Assembly: GCA_938006335.1 (NCBI GenBank)
Contig: CALLMF010000009.1
Location: 62,001-126,000, forward strand
Origin: an uncultured Granulosicoccaceae bacterium
Lineage (GTDB): Bacteria > Pseudomonadota > Gammaproteobacteria > Granulosicoccales > Granulosicoccaceae
Direction: 5' to 3'
DNA length: 64,000 nt
Below, piece by piece: positions 36,783 through 46,633 of this stretch (position 1 is its first letter; each line of letters begins with the position of its first letter). Position numbers and translations under genes: made by a program. The notes under the pieces are model-generated. The model worked only from the letters and a program-made list of their open reading frames with translations, was not told where the DNA came from and made no database searches.

Positions 36783-38698
36783 CCGCCCGGTGTCTGCCTG
36801 ACCTGCTCCGGCAACCAGGTAGCGAGCTCGGGGAACACGGTGAGTATCGCGACCATCAACACCATGATAAGAAACATCGGCACGGCGGTTCTCGATATAT
36901 ACGCGATGTCGTGATTCGTCATGCCTTGCAGCACGAACAGATTGAAGCCTATCGGCGGTGTGATCTGCGCCATCTCGACAACGACGACAATAAAGATGCC
37001 GAACCAGATGAGATCGATACCCGCTGCGCGGATCATCGGATCGATGATTGCCATTGTCAGCACGACCGCAGAAATCCCGTCCAGAAACATGCCGATGATG
37101 ATGTAGAACACGGTCAGCGCCATGATGAGCGCAACCGGAGACAGACCCAGCTCTGCAATCCACTCGGCAAGCGCCCGTGGTAGTCCCGTAAAGCCCATCG
37201 ACAGCGACAGAAAACCTGCTCCCATCAAGATCAGCGCAATCATGGCTGAGGTACGCGTGGCCCCGAGCACACTCTCCACGAAGGTGGCCCGCGTCAGCGA
37301 GCCCTGCATCATCGCCAACAGCAACGCACCGATCACACCGAACGCCGCAGCTTCCGTCGCGGTGGCATAACCGGCATACATCGAACCGATCACCAGCAAC
37401 ACCAGGGCAATGACAGGAATCAGCAGCTTCGAATTGGCGAGCGCTGCCATGAATGGCACACGCGGCTCAGGCTCTGGTCGTTCTCCCGGTTTCAGGTAGT
37501 ACCAGGCAACGATGTACAACATGAACAGCCCAGCCAGCACCAGCCCGGGAAGTACGCCAGCGATGAACAGCTTGCTGATGCTCTCCTTGACCGTTACTCC
37601 GTAGACGATCAGCGTCAGCGATGGAGGGATCATCAGCCCAAGCGTTGCCGCACCCGCCAAGGTGCCTATCGTCATGAACTCGGGATAACCGCGCTTTCGC
37701 AGTTCGGGTATCGACATCTTGCCGACCGTGGTCAGCGTTGCCGCCGAGGAACCGGACACCGCTGCAAAAACGGTACAGCCGACGACATTGGTATGCAGCA
37801 AGCCGCCCGGAATCCGCGACATCCACGGCGCGAGTCCCTTGAACATGTCCTCGGACAAACGGGTGCGGTAGAGAATCTCCCCCATCCAGATGAACAGAGG
37901 CAAAGCGGTGAGTGTCCAGCTGCTGGCACCGGTCCACACCGTGATGATCATCGCGTTGCCAGGGTCACGCGTGGTGAATCCGATCATGCCGATGTAGGCA
38001 ACGCCCATGAGCGCAAGCCCGACCCAGAGCCCTGAGCCCAACAGGAAGAACAGCACGACGAGGAAGATGCCGATCTTCAGGGCAACCGCATCGCGGTCAA
38101 AGCCTGTCATCAAAACGGTGGCCAACCAGACGGCGAGCAACACCCCCGCGACCAGCGTCAGCCGTGCGCGGCGAGATCTCACGAGATTGTTGAGCCACTC
38201 GCTGGCGTCCACGCGACCCTCAACGCCCTGATGCTCGCTGAACACGATACGCACCAGGTTATCGATGACCGCAATGGCGAAGATCACGGCGCCCACGGCC
38301 ATGAAGGTCTGCGGAATCCACAACGGCGTTGCGTCCTGGCCCTGAGATACATCATTGATCCGATGTGACAACCGCGTTGCCTTGATCGCGTACCAGGCGA
38401 GAAAGCACGCCGCAAGGGACGCCAGCGTGTAGCACCAGATTTCCATCGCACGCCGCCACTGCCCCGAGCGCGACACAAACAACGACACGCGGATGTGTGC
38501 GTTGTGATTGAAGGTGTAGGCCAGCGCCAGAAAGGACGTTGTGGCCATGGCATAGCCGGCGTAGTTGGCACCACCGGTGAAGATCAGTCCCAGCCAGCGC
38601 GCCACCATCTGTGCGGTGACAAGGACAAGAATGGCAATCAAGGCAACAGCGGAGGCCAGTCCACTGAACCGGTAAAGCGCATCAAGTAGGGAACGCAA
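36779..38698 (-). CDS. Fused TRAP transporter permease (DctQ-DctM)
   Basis: This 639-residue protein fuses both TRAP membrane subunits. Residues about 1-170 form the small DctQ-like part (four helices, including WLGLIFTGGANYAGYAMA). Residues about 185-630 form the large DctM-like part with many helices (FTGLPRALAEWIAELGLSPV, GMFLDGISAVVLTM, MAQITPPIGFNLFVLQG). The GMFLDG and ITPPIG motifs are typical of DctM. It imports a carboxylate-type solute captured by the periplasmic protein encoded upstream, driven by a sodium gradient as in the family. It is 120 bp downstream of the binding-protein gene, with two stem-loops between them. Confidence 0.92.
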   Translation of the reverse strand: MRSLLDALYRFSGLASAVALIAILVLVTAQMVARWLGLIFTGGANYAGYAMATTSFLALAYTFNHNAHIRVSLFVSRSGQWRRAMEIWCYTLASLAACFLAWYAIKATRLSHRINDVSQGQDATPLWIPQTFMAVGAVIFAIAVIDNLVRIVFSEHQGVEGRVDASEWLNNLVRSRRARLTLVAGVLLAVWLATVLMTGFDRDAVALKIGIFLVVLFFLLGSGLWVGLALMGVAYIGMIGFTTRDPGNAMIITVWTGASSWTLTALPLFIWMGEILYRTRLSEDMFKGLAPWMSRIPGGLLHTNVVGCTVFAAVSGSSAATLTTVGKMSIPELRKRGYPEFMTIGTLAGAATLGLMIPPSLTLIVYGVTVKESISKLFIAGVLPGLVLAGLFMLYIVAWYYLKPGERPEPEPRVPFMAALANSKLLIPVIALVLLVIGSMYAGYATATEAAAFGVIGALLLAMMQGSLTRATFVESVLGATRTSAMIALILMGAGFLSLSMGFTGLPRALAEWIAELGLSPVALIMALTVFYIIIGMFLDGISAVVLTMAIIDPMIRAAGIDLIWFGIFIVVVVEMAQITPPIGFNLFVLQGMTNHDIAYISRTAVPMFLIMVLMVAILTVFPELATWLPEQVRQTPGG

Positions 38699-38731
38699 GA
38701 CTCACCTCGAACACCAGATCAGGCAACAGAA

Positions 38732-38760
38732 AGTGAGCGGCGCAACGGCGCTCGCTCACT
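38732..38760 (-). other. Second stem-loop in the TRAP intergenic region
   Basis: AGTGAGCG pairs with CGCTCACT (8 bp) around an inner GCGC/GCGC stem with one bulge and an AACG loop. It lies just upstream of the permease gene start at 38698. Together with the hairpin at 38778-38803 it may reduce permease expression relative to the binding protein. Inferred from pairing only. Confidence 0.5.
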
Positions 38761-38777
38761 ATCAAGAGCAGCGATGA

Positions 38778-38803
38778 ACTCCCCGGCGACATCGCCAGGG
38801 AGT
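38778..38803 (-). other. Stem-loop after TRAP binding-protein gene, shared core with tmoX hairpin
   Basis: The minus-strand sequence reads ACTCCC-TGGCGA-TG-TCGCCG-GGGAGT, a nearly perfect 12-bp stem with one mismatch and a 2-base loop, starting 15 bases after the stop codon. No T-run follows. The inner CCTGGCGA...TCGCCGGG core also occurs after tmoX (45401-45429). Such stem-loops often protect the binding-protein segment of an operon mRNA from decay. Confidence 0.6.
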
Positions 38804-38818
38804 CATCGGTTTGGTGAC

Positions 38819-39796
38819 CTATTCGGCCGTGAACGCATCCACGATCGACGCGCCGTCGTCACCTGCGCTTTCCAGCCACTCACCGGTCATGGTCTCGCCA
38901 ATACCGGCGAGATCTGCAGCCAGCTGCTCGCCCGGCTCTTCGACAGACATGCCGTTCTCAGCGAGTGTGTCGAGAAACCCACCGGCAAGCTCTTCCGCTG
39001 TCGCGAGGCCCCGCGCCTGAGCTTCAGCCGCATGCGTGGTCAGACATCCTTGCTCGGTATCGCCGAGGGCATTGAAGGCTTCGCTGTTCACGAAGATCGT
39101 GTTGCGGGGCAACCACGCCTTGGCGTCATAGAAGTTCGTCAGATCTTCCCAGACCTTCTCGTCCACGCCGGTGGAGCCGGATGAAATGAACGCAGCGATG
39201 ACGCCGGTAGAGAGCGCCTGCTTCAGTTCAGCGGCCTCGATTTGCGTCGGGATCATGCCGGCAAGCTCTGCCACGCGAGCGGTCGCTGCGTTGTACGCAC
39301 GGAACTTGATGCCCGCCATATCGGCGGTGGACTCGATGCTCTTGGCAAAATACAAGCCTTGTGGCGGCCATGGCACCGAGTAGAGCATGGTCAGCCCTTG
39401 CGCCTGCAGTACCTTGTCCAGCGTGGGAGTAGCCGCTTCACGCAGCTTGTCCGACGCCTCGAAGGAAGTCGCGAGGAACGGCACGGAGTCGTAGCCGAAC
39501 ACGGAGTTCTCGTTGGCGTGTGCCGACAGCAAACGCTCACCGATCTGCGCCTCGCCGACCTGCACCGCACGCTTTATCTCGCTGCCCTTGAACAGCGAAC
39601 CGCCTGCGTGAATCGTGATCTTCAATTCACCACCCGTGCACTCGTCCACGGCATCAACGAACATCTGCGCGTTTTCGGTGTGGTAGTTGTCTGCTGGGTA
39701 CGCCATCGGCATGTCCCAGTTTTCCGCCGCGAGGGCGACGGACGTACCTGCTGTGGTTGCAGCCGCGATTACCACGGCTAGTCCTAGTGACTTCAT
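38819..39796 (-). CDS. TRAP transporter solute-binding protein (DctP family)
   Basis: This 325-residue periplasmic protein has a signal peptide ending SVALA. The mature fold is DctP-like: MAYPADNYHTENAQMFVDAV at the start, GGELKITIHAGGSLFKGSE, then GIKFRAYN, whose Arg normally binds the carboxylate of the ligand. PWPPQGLYF and AAFISSGSTGVDEKVWEDL line the later part of the cleft. The ligand is unknown. It is 99 bp downstream of tdm on the same strand, so it may be part of the TMAO-cluster transcript. A shared-core hairpin follows the stop. Confidence 0.92.
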   Translation of the reverse strand: MKSLGLAVVIAAATTAGTSVALAAENWDMPMAYPADNYHTENAQMFVDAVDECTGGELKITIHAGGSLFKGSEIKRAVQVGEAQIGERLLSAHANENSVFGYDSVPFLATSFEASDKLREAATPTLDKVLQAQGLTMLYSVPWPPQGLYFAKSIESTADMAGIKFRAYNAATARVAELAGMIPTQIEAAELKQALSTGVIAAFISSGSTGVDEKVWEDLTNFYDAKAWLPRNTIFVNSEAFNALGDTEQGCLTTHAAEAQARGLATAEELAGGFLDTLAENGMSVEEPGEQLAADLAGIGETMTGEWLESAGDDGASIVDAFTAE

Positions 39797-39895
39797 TGCC
39801 TCTCCTGTCAGGTTTCTTGGTGATCTCTCACCAAACGACTATCGCTCAATTGCGATAGCAGGTAAACCCTTGCAGGCCCGGCACACGCCGAACGA

Positions 39896-42310
39896 TCAGT
39901 GCGCCTCCTCCGGATAGTTGCCCTTCACCCGCTCCTTGGTCGGATCAAAGTGGGGAATGCTGACCACCGTTGCCTTCAGACGCTTTTGAAGACCATCCAG
40001 CTGACCCACCTCTATCGACGTGCCCGGCTCCGCATGCGTGACGTCGACACGCGCCAGCGCAATCGTCTTGCCAAGCACAGGCGACTTGACCGCGGATGTG
40101 ATCTCGCCGACCTGCGCCCTCCCGACACGAATGCAATCTCCGTTGGCAGGCACCACACCGCCCTCGATGTCCAGACCGACAAGCTTCTTCTGTGGGTGCA
40201 GCTTGCGTTGCTCCAGCGCCGCACGACCCACAAAGTCATCCGGCTTGGACTTCAGCGGAACGGTAAAGCCGATACCCGCTTCAAACGGGTCTGTCTGGTC
40301 GGAAAACTCGTAGCCTGCGAAGATCAAGCCGGCCTCTATGCGTAGCCAGTCAAGTGCTGCCAGACCGAGAGGCACAAGCCCGAACGGCTCACCCGCTTCC
40401 CACACCGCATCAAAGACCGCAGTTGCATCGCGCGGATGACAGAAGACTTCATAGCCAAGCTCTCCCGAGTAGCCGGTACGACTCACGACAACCGCAGGAC
40501 CATCAAAGCCGCCGATACGCGCGACACAAAACCGGAACCAGCCAAGCTCCGACACGGTGGCCTGCGCAGGCGGTGTCCAGATGATCTTCTCCAGGATGTC
40601 TCTCGACCGTGGCCCTTGTACTGCAACATTGGCAAGCTGGTCCGTGGAGTTGCGCACCCATGCGTTGAGGCCATTGACCTCGGCCAGTTCGCGCAGGCTC
40701 AAACCGGAATCGTCCGTGCCGCCAATCCATCGGAAGTTGTTGTCACCAAGCCGAAACAGAGTGCCGTCATCGATCATGCCGCCGTGTTCGTAACACATGG
40801 CGGTGTACACCACCTGCCCCGTACTGAGCTTCTTGACATCGCGCGTCAATGCCAGCTGCAACAGCTGCTCGGCATCGGGACCTGTGACCTCATACTTGCG
40901 AAGCGGTGAGAGATCCATGATGGCCGCACGCTCTCTACATGCCCAGTATTCGGCAACTGTGCCGTGCTGGGTCATGGTGTTCGGCAACCAGTAACCGTTG
41001 TATTCGATGAAATCGCGCGTGTGCTTCGCGAATGAATCATGAAAACCGGTCTTTCGGGTTTCCTCCACGTCTGCCTCCGGGGTCTTGCGCCAACCGATCG
41101 AGCGCTTGAAAAGTTCCTGCTCGCCGTAGACCCGCACTTGAATATCTGTCGGGTTCCAGCCGTTGGCAGGATCAACATCGCAGGGGCAGGCTGTCGACAC
41201 GCACACAAGATCCGACAGTGCACGTAGCAGCACATAGTCGCCTGGTCGCGACCAGGGATCATCCATCAGTATCGCGTTGCTGTCGTCGAGCAGGGTATTG
41301 AAAAAGAAGTTGATCGCAGGCCACCCTCCTCGAGGACGTACACCAAAATGAGCGAGCCCGCGGTTCATGTTGTCGCTGCAATTGACGTGTCCCGGATAAC
41401 CGAGATCTTCGTAATAGCGCGCGGTGCAGGCGAGGCCAAAGGTGTCATGCCTGCCGCAGGTGTCCTGCACGATCTCCACCAGAGGCTCGTGGTCGGAACT
41501 GAAGTACTTCGAGTAGATGCCCGGCGCAGGGTACAACGAGCCCATCAACGAACGCGTGGTCGTCGGGTCGATATCACGCTCAAGTCCCTTGTCGAGTGCG
41601 CGTTGGCTGAACGCTTGAAAATCCGAGCACTCACGGCCCTGCACATCGAGAATCTGGATGTACTGTCCCTGGCGCACTTCAAAGCAGTGTGCCTGTCCAG
41701 GCTGAATATTCTGATCGAGCAAGGCATCGGCCAGCGGGTCTGCAACAGCTGGCTTTGCGTTGGCTTCGCGGGCGTTGATGCGCTCGATATACACCACGAC
41801 ATCGGTCGCCGTATCCTGCTCATGGGGCGACATCGGCGCAGCCACCGCAGCAACGATCAGCAAGCCATTTTCTGCCACGGTGACAGAACGTATTTCACCG
41901 GCCCGGGACTCGCCGTCGAACAAGCGCACCACATCGGCATTGGCGACATCAAAGCCGCTACGACTCAGGGCAGCAGCCACACGGGTGGCAGAGGCGTCGC
42001 CCTCGAGTAGTGTGCTCTGCAGGGAGGCCTTGCCGACAACCGCCCCCTTGCGTCCGGTCATCCCGAGCGCACCCGCATCGGATCGGCCATCAGGAAGAAA
42101 CAAGGCAAGCTCGACCGCTTGCAGCCCCTCGGTATCAAGCACCGATACGACATCGCCCGCACTTACTTCCATGGCGCGTGAACCGCCGCCCGGTACCGGG
42201 TGACGCTCCACATTGTCCGGCAGCACCGGCATGCCCGGCACGCTGACGCCGCTGCGCAGGAAAGGCGATTCCAGTCGAGAGCTCTTGACAGGGGCTACCA
42301 CTGCGCTCAT
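39896..42310 (-). CDS. tdm: Trimethylamine N-oxide demethylase Tdm
   Basis: Tdm splits TMAO into dimethylamine and formaldehyde, or transfers the methyl to tetrahydrofolate. This 804-residue protein has the Tdm layout. Residues about 27-180 form a degenerate copy of the DUF1989 fold. Residues about 201-395 are the active DUF1989 domain, with Cys/His candidates for the metal site (GRECSDF, DTCGRHDTFGLAC at 283-295, HVNCSDN at 308-314, STACPCD at 372-378). Residues about 425-780 form a GcvT/aminomethyltransferase domain (RKYEVTGPDAEQLLQL, VQGPRSRDIL, SRTGYSGELGYEV, LGLAALDWLRIEAG). The ATG at 42310 overlaps the tmoV stop by 4 bp. It is cytoplasmic and downstream of the TMAO importer, which supports the call. 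Confidence 0.93.
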   Translation of the reverse strand: MSAVVAPVKSSRLESPFLRSGVSVPGMPVLPDNVERHPVPGGGSRAMEVSAGDVVSVLDTEGLQAVELALFLPDGRSDAGALGMTGRKGAVVGKASLQSTLLEGDASATRVAAALSRSGFDVANADVVRLFDGESRAGEIRSVTVAENGLLIVAAVAAPMSPHEQDTATDVVVYIERINAREANAKPAVADPLADALLDQNIQPGQAHCFEVRQGQYIQILDVQGRECSDFQAFSQRALDKGLERDIDPTTTRSLMGSLYPAPGIYSKYFSSDHEPLVEIVQDTCGRHDTFGLACTARYYEDLGYPGHVNCSDNMNRGLAHFGVRPRGGWPAINFFFNTLLDDSNAILMDDPWSRPGDYVLLRALSDLVCVSTACPCDVDPANGWNPTDIQVRVYGEQELFKRSIGWRKTPEADVEETRKTGFHDSFAKHTRDFIEYNGYWLPNTMTQHGTVAEYWACRERAAIMDLSPLRKYEVTGPDAEQLLQLALTRDVKKLSTGQVVYTAMCYEHGGMIDDGTLFRLGDNNFRWIGGTDDSGLSLRELAEVNGLNAWVRNSTDQLANVAVQGPRSRDILEKIIWTPPAQATVSELGWFRFCVARIGGFDGPAVVVSRTGYSGELGYEVFCHPRDATAVFDAVWEAGEPFGLVPLGLAALDWLRIEAGLIFAGYEFSDQTDPFEAGIGFTVPLKSKPDDFVGRAALEQRKLHPQKKLVGLDIEGGVVPANGDCIRVGRAQVGEITSAVKSPVLGKTIALARVDVTHAEPGTSIEVGQLDGLQKRLKATVVSIPHFDPTKERVKGNYPEEAH

Positions 42311-44301
42311 GCGGATACTCCTGCCGTACGCGCATGCCGCGCGCCCCACTGGGTGATCAGATGATCGACCAGCAATCCCATGAAGGCCACACAGAGTCCA
42401 AGCACAAGACCCTTGCCCACATCCGTTGAAGACAAGGCACGCTGCATCTCCTGACCGAGATCCTGCGTGCCGATGAAGGCCGCGATGATGACCATGAACA
42501 ACGAAAACATGACCGTCTGGTTCAGGCCGACCATGATGGTGGGTACTGCCATCGGCAACGACACGCGCGTGAGCTTCTGCCAGCGATTGGCGCCCGACAT
42601 GTCTGCAGCCTCCAGGAGACTGGTCGGGACTCCACGAAGTCCTTCGATGGTGTAACGAGTCATCGGCACCACGCCAAAGACGATGACGGCAGCGATCGCT
42701 GCAACATCGTTGACACCGAACAACATGATGACGGGTATCAGATAGATGAAACTCGGAAACGTCTGCATGGTGTCGCAGGCGAGCAAGGCGCGACGCGCAC
42801 GCGATTCCTTGCTTGCCGCCCAGATGCCAAGAGGCAGACCGATCAGGGCTGACAGGAACACCGCAAAGCTGACCATATAGGCGGTGATCATGGCCCTGTC
42901 CCACCAACCGCTCATGCTGATCAAGCCTACGAAGGCAAAGCAGATGAGTGCGCTACGCCAGCCGCCGAGGCGCCAACCGAGGCCTGCAAAAAAGATCACC
43001 ACGGCACTGAACGGCAACCACAGATAGGCATCACGCAACGGGATCAGCACGCTGGTGATCAGAAACGCACGAATGGACAGAGTCACCGGATCCACGAAGG
43101 TCAGAAACACGTCGACGACAGCATCGAACTCCTTTGACAAGGTCAATGCTTGACGCCTGCCGACCTCAGCTGCCAGCGGAAACACCTGCGCGAGCAGATA
43201 GAAACCTACGCACAACACGACCCATGCAACGAGCACCTTGTGCCGTTGCAGCCATGGCACCCCCTTGTCGAAGTGGACCGGCTGTCGCATCGCCCACGCT
43301 CTGGACAAACGATCAAGCATCACGGCAAGCAGCACGATGGTGATGCCGAGCTCGATGGATCGACCGATCTTCAGTGACTGCAATAGCTGCAACAGCTTTT
43401 GCCCAAGGCCCGGCATGCCGATGAAACTTGCGAGCACCACCATGGCAAGTGATTGCATGATCACCTGATTCACACCGATCAGGATCTCGGTGCGGGCCGT
43501 AGGTATACGCACATGGCGCAACAGTTGCCAACGCGTCGAACCGCACATCTCCCCACTCTCCACGACCTCCGGTGCGACCTTGCGCAAGCCGAGCAGCGTC
43601 ATGCGGATCATCGGCGGTACGGCAAAGATGATGGTGACGATAGCCCCTGCCTTGGGCCCCACTCCCACAAAGATGACAACGGGAATCATGTAGGCGAAAT
43701 GCGGTAGGGACTGGGCGATGTTCAGTATCGGATTAAGGATGCGCTCGGCCCGTTGGCTCTTCCATGCCAGTACGCCAAGGCAAAGCCCAAGCAGTACTGC
43801 AAGCGGCACAGCAACGATGAGCACCGACAGCGTTTCCATGGTCCATTGCCATTGTCCCAATACGGCAACCCATATGAATGTGCCAGTACCGAGCAATGCC
43901 AAGCGCCACCCGCCCAGCCAGTAGCCTAGACAACCGGCGGTCGCCGCAACAACGGTCCAGGGGATGGGCTCCAGACGCGGCCAGCGATTCTTGCCGTAGA
44001 GCAGATTGCCAGTGACATCCAGCAACCACTCCACAGCGCCGGCAAAGGCACGTGTGACATGGACAAAACCCAGGTCGTCCTTTACAAATTCAAACAGCCA
44101 GTTGAGTGCATCCGCAAAAGGCAGAACGAACAATGAAGGCAGCCGTACCAGCGCATCGGGCAACCAGGGCTTGAGCAGCACCAGCGCGCCCGCCAGCAGG
44201 ATCAGCCCCAGACCGACGGTGTTGGCCGAGGATGGCGCCAATATCCATGACGCTTTCGCCGGCTGTCCGCCAACCGCCGGCAAAGCGGGCGATGCGCTCA
44301 T
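42307..44301 (-). CDS. tmoV: TMAO ABC transporter permease TmoV (double-domain)
   Basis: This 664-residue integral membrane protein contains two ProW-like permease domains. The first (about 110-330) has SLPHFAYMIPVVIFVGVGPKAG and EILIGVNQVIMQSLAMVV. The second (about 430-655) has FPSFIYLIPVIMLFGVNDVA and TIMVGLNQTVMFSLFMVI. It is about twice the length of an ordinary ProW. Between tmoW and tdm, overlapping each by 4 bp, it is read as the membrane subunit of a TMAO importer; glycine betaine or choline is an alternative ligand class. Confidence 0.9.
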   Translation of the reverse strand: MSASPALPAVGGQPAKASWILAPSSANTVGLGLILLAGALVLLKPWLPDALVRLPSLFVLPFADALNWLFEFVKDDLGFVHVTRAFAGAVEWLLDVTGNLLYGKNRWPRLEPIPWTVVAATAGCLGYWLGGWRLALLGTGTFIWVAVLGQWQWTMETLSVLIVAVPLAVLLGLCLGVLAWKSQRAERILNPILNIAQSLPHFAYMIPVVIFVGVGPKAGAIVTIIFAVPPMIRMTLLGLRKVAPEVVESGEMCGSTRWQLLRHVRIPTARTEILIGVNQVIMQSLAMVVLASFIGMPGLGQKLLQLLQSLKIGRSIELGITIVLLAVMLDRLSRAWAMRQPVHFDKGVPWLQRHKVLVAWVVLCVGFYLLAQVFPLAAEVGRRQALTLSKEFDAVVDVFLTFVDPVTLSIRAFLITSVLIPLRDAYLWLPFSAVVIFFAGLGWRLGGWRSALICFAFVGLISMSGWWDRAMITAYMVSFAVFLSALIGLPLGIWAASKESRARRALLACDTMQTFPSFIYLIPVIMLFGVNDVAAIAAVIVFGVVPMTRYTIEGLRGVPTSLLEAADMSGANRWQKLTRVSLPMAVPTIMVGLNQTVMFSLFMVIIAAFIGTQDLGQEMQRALSSTDVGKGLVLGLCVAFMGLLVDHLITQWGARHARTAGVSA

Positions 44302-45332
44302 GCAGCCCCGCCCTCCGACCCGAGCAATACATCCAGTGCAGCGCTGCGAGCGAGTTGACCGACGGCCTTGCCGGCCTCGTCGACAACAACGTAGTGTTCG
44401 CGAGTGTCGTTGACCAAACGTCTTGCCAGCGAATGAATCGTTGCGGTCTCCAACACGGTGTCACCCTGAGCCACTGAGGCGGCCATGGGCTCGGCCAGGG
44501 TGCCTGCGTGTACGACTCGAGCGCGTTCGACATGTTCGGTAAACCGGGCAACGTACTCGGTTGCCGGCTGCAACACGATACGGTCCGGGGTGTCGATCTG
44601 TTCGACGGCACCGTCCTTCATGATGGCGATGCGGTCTGCGAGGCGCAGCGCCTCATCGAAGTCGTGAGTGATGAACACGATGGTCTTCCCGAGCATCTCC
44701 TGCAACCTCAGGAATTCATCCTGCATGTCGCGCCGTATCAAGGGGTCGAGTGCCGAGAACGGCTCATCCAGAAACCAGATATCCGGCTCGATAGCGAGGC
44801 TTCGGGCGATACCCACGCGCTGCTGCTGACCACCTGACAACTCTCGTGGAAAGTAGTCCTCGCGCCCGGCGAGGCCCACCAGTTCGATCACTTCGAGCGC
44901 ACGCGCTCGGCGGGTATGACGGTCCTGTCCTCGCATCTGTAGAGGAAACGACACGTTTTCGAGCACCGTACGGTTGGGCAACAGTGCAAAGTTCTGAAAC
45001 ACCATGCCCATCTTGTTGCGCCGCAAGTCGATCAGGCCCTTCTTGTCGAGCTCCCCGAGATTCTGGCCATCGACAACGACGTCCCCACTGCTCGCATCCA
45101 GCAGTCGGGACAGGCAACGAAGCAACGTCGATTTACCCGAACCGGACAAACCCATGATGACGAGCATCTCGGCGCGAGCGATGTCGAGTGACACATCGCA
45201 TACGGCGGGCAAGCATCCTTGTTCGACCAGACTTGCATAGTCTGCTTCACCGCTTTGCAGCGCTCGCGAAAGGTCCGTGTGAGCAGACTCACCAAACACC
45301 TTCCACAGGTTTCGACAACTGATTACAGACAC
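44298..45332 (-). CDS. tmoW: TMAO ABC transporter ATP-binding protein TmoW
   Basis: This 344-residue ProV-like ATPase has Walker A GLSGSGKST, signature LSGGQQQRVGIARSLA, Walker B PDIWFLDEPFSALDPLIR and the H-loop FITHDFDEALRLADR. It contains a glycine-betaine-type insertion and ends in a short CBS-like regulatory region (HYVVVDEAGKAVGQLARSAAL). It energises import through TmoV. It overlaps tmoV by 4 bp and lies 121 bp after tmoX, separated by a strong hairpin. Confidence 0.93.
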   Translation of the reverse strand: MSVISCRNLWKVFGESAHTDLSRALQSGEADYASLVEQGCLPAVCDVSLDIARAEMLVIMGLSGSGKSTLLRCLSRLLDASSGDVVVDGQNLGELDKKGLIDLRRNKMGMVFQNFALLPNRTVLENVSFPLQMRGQDRHTRRARALEVIELVGLAGREDYFPRELSGGQQQRVGIARSLAIEPDIWFLDEPFSALDPLIRRDMQDEFLRLQEMLGKTIVFITHDFDEALRLADRIAIMKDGAVEQIDTPDRIVLQPATEYVARFTEHVERARVVHAGTLAEPMAASVAQGDTVLETATIHSLARRLVNDTREHYVVVDEAGKAVGQLARSAALDVLLGSEGGAA

Positions 45333-45400
45333 GGAAGTCCAGCTCTCGGGATCATCATTTCAACCAGCCGTAACGATCCGCCTGGTATTGAGTGCACACA

Positions 45401-45429
45401 CGCACCCGGCGAAGGACTCGCCAGGTGCG
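45401..45429 (-). other. Stem-loop between tmoX and tmoW, shared core with TRAP hairpin
   Basis: CGCACC(C)GGCGA pairs with TCGCC(A)GGTGCG, with a 5-base loop and one mismatch. It starts 24 bases after the tmoX stop. On the minus strand it reads ...CCTGGCGA...TCGCCGGG..., the same core and mismatch as the hairpin after the TRAP binding-protein gene, with different outer arms. It lacks a T-run and probably sets a high binding-protein to ATPase ratio. Confidence 0.6.
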
Positions 45430-45453
45430 CGGTGCGAGGTCACTTGACCAACC

Positions 45454-46554
<1,101 letters not shown>

Positions 46555-46557
46555 CTA

Positions 46558-46572
46558 TTTCATTTGTTGAAA
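46558..46572. promoter_or_regulatory. Inverted repeat overlapping the mgsA promoter
   Basis: TTTCA-N5-TGAAA overlaps the proposed -35 element of mgsA in the 211-bp divergent tmoX/mgsA region. Its position and symmetry fit a repressor operator, possibly for the cluster's XRE-cupin regulator. No second copy was found elsewhere by eye. Confidence 0.35.
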
Positions 46573-46595
46573 CTTGCATTTCGCGGTGGTAGTGT
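46567..46595 (+). promoter_or_regulatory. Candidate sigma70 promoter of mgsABC
   Basis: TTGAAA (-35) at 46567-46572 and TAGTGT (-10) at 46590-46595 are separated by 17 bases. Transcription would start about 30 bases before the mgsA ATG. The -10 is weak, which would suit activator- or repressor-controlled expression. The rest of the divergent gap shows no other supported element. Confidence 0.4.
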
Positions 46596-46633
46596 CCCGG
46601 GACGTTTTCTCAACCCGGTTTACAGACGTCGCA

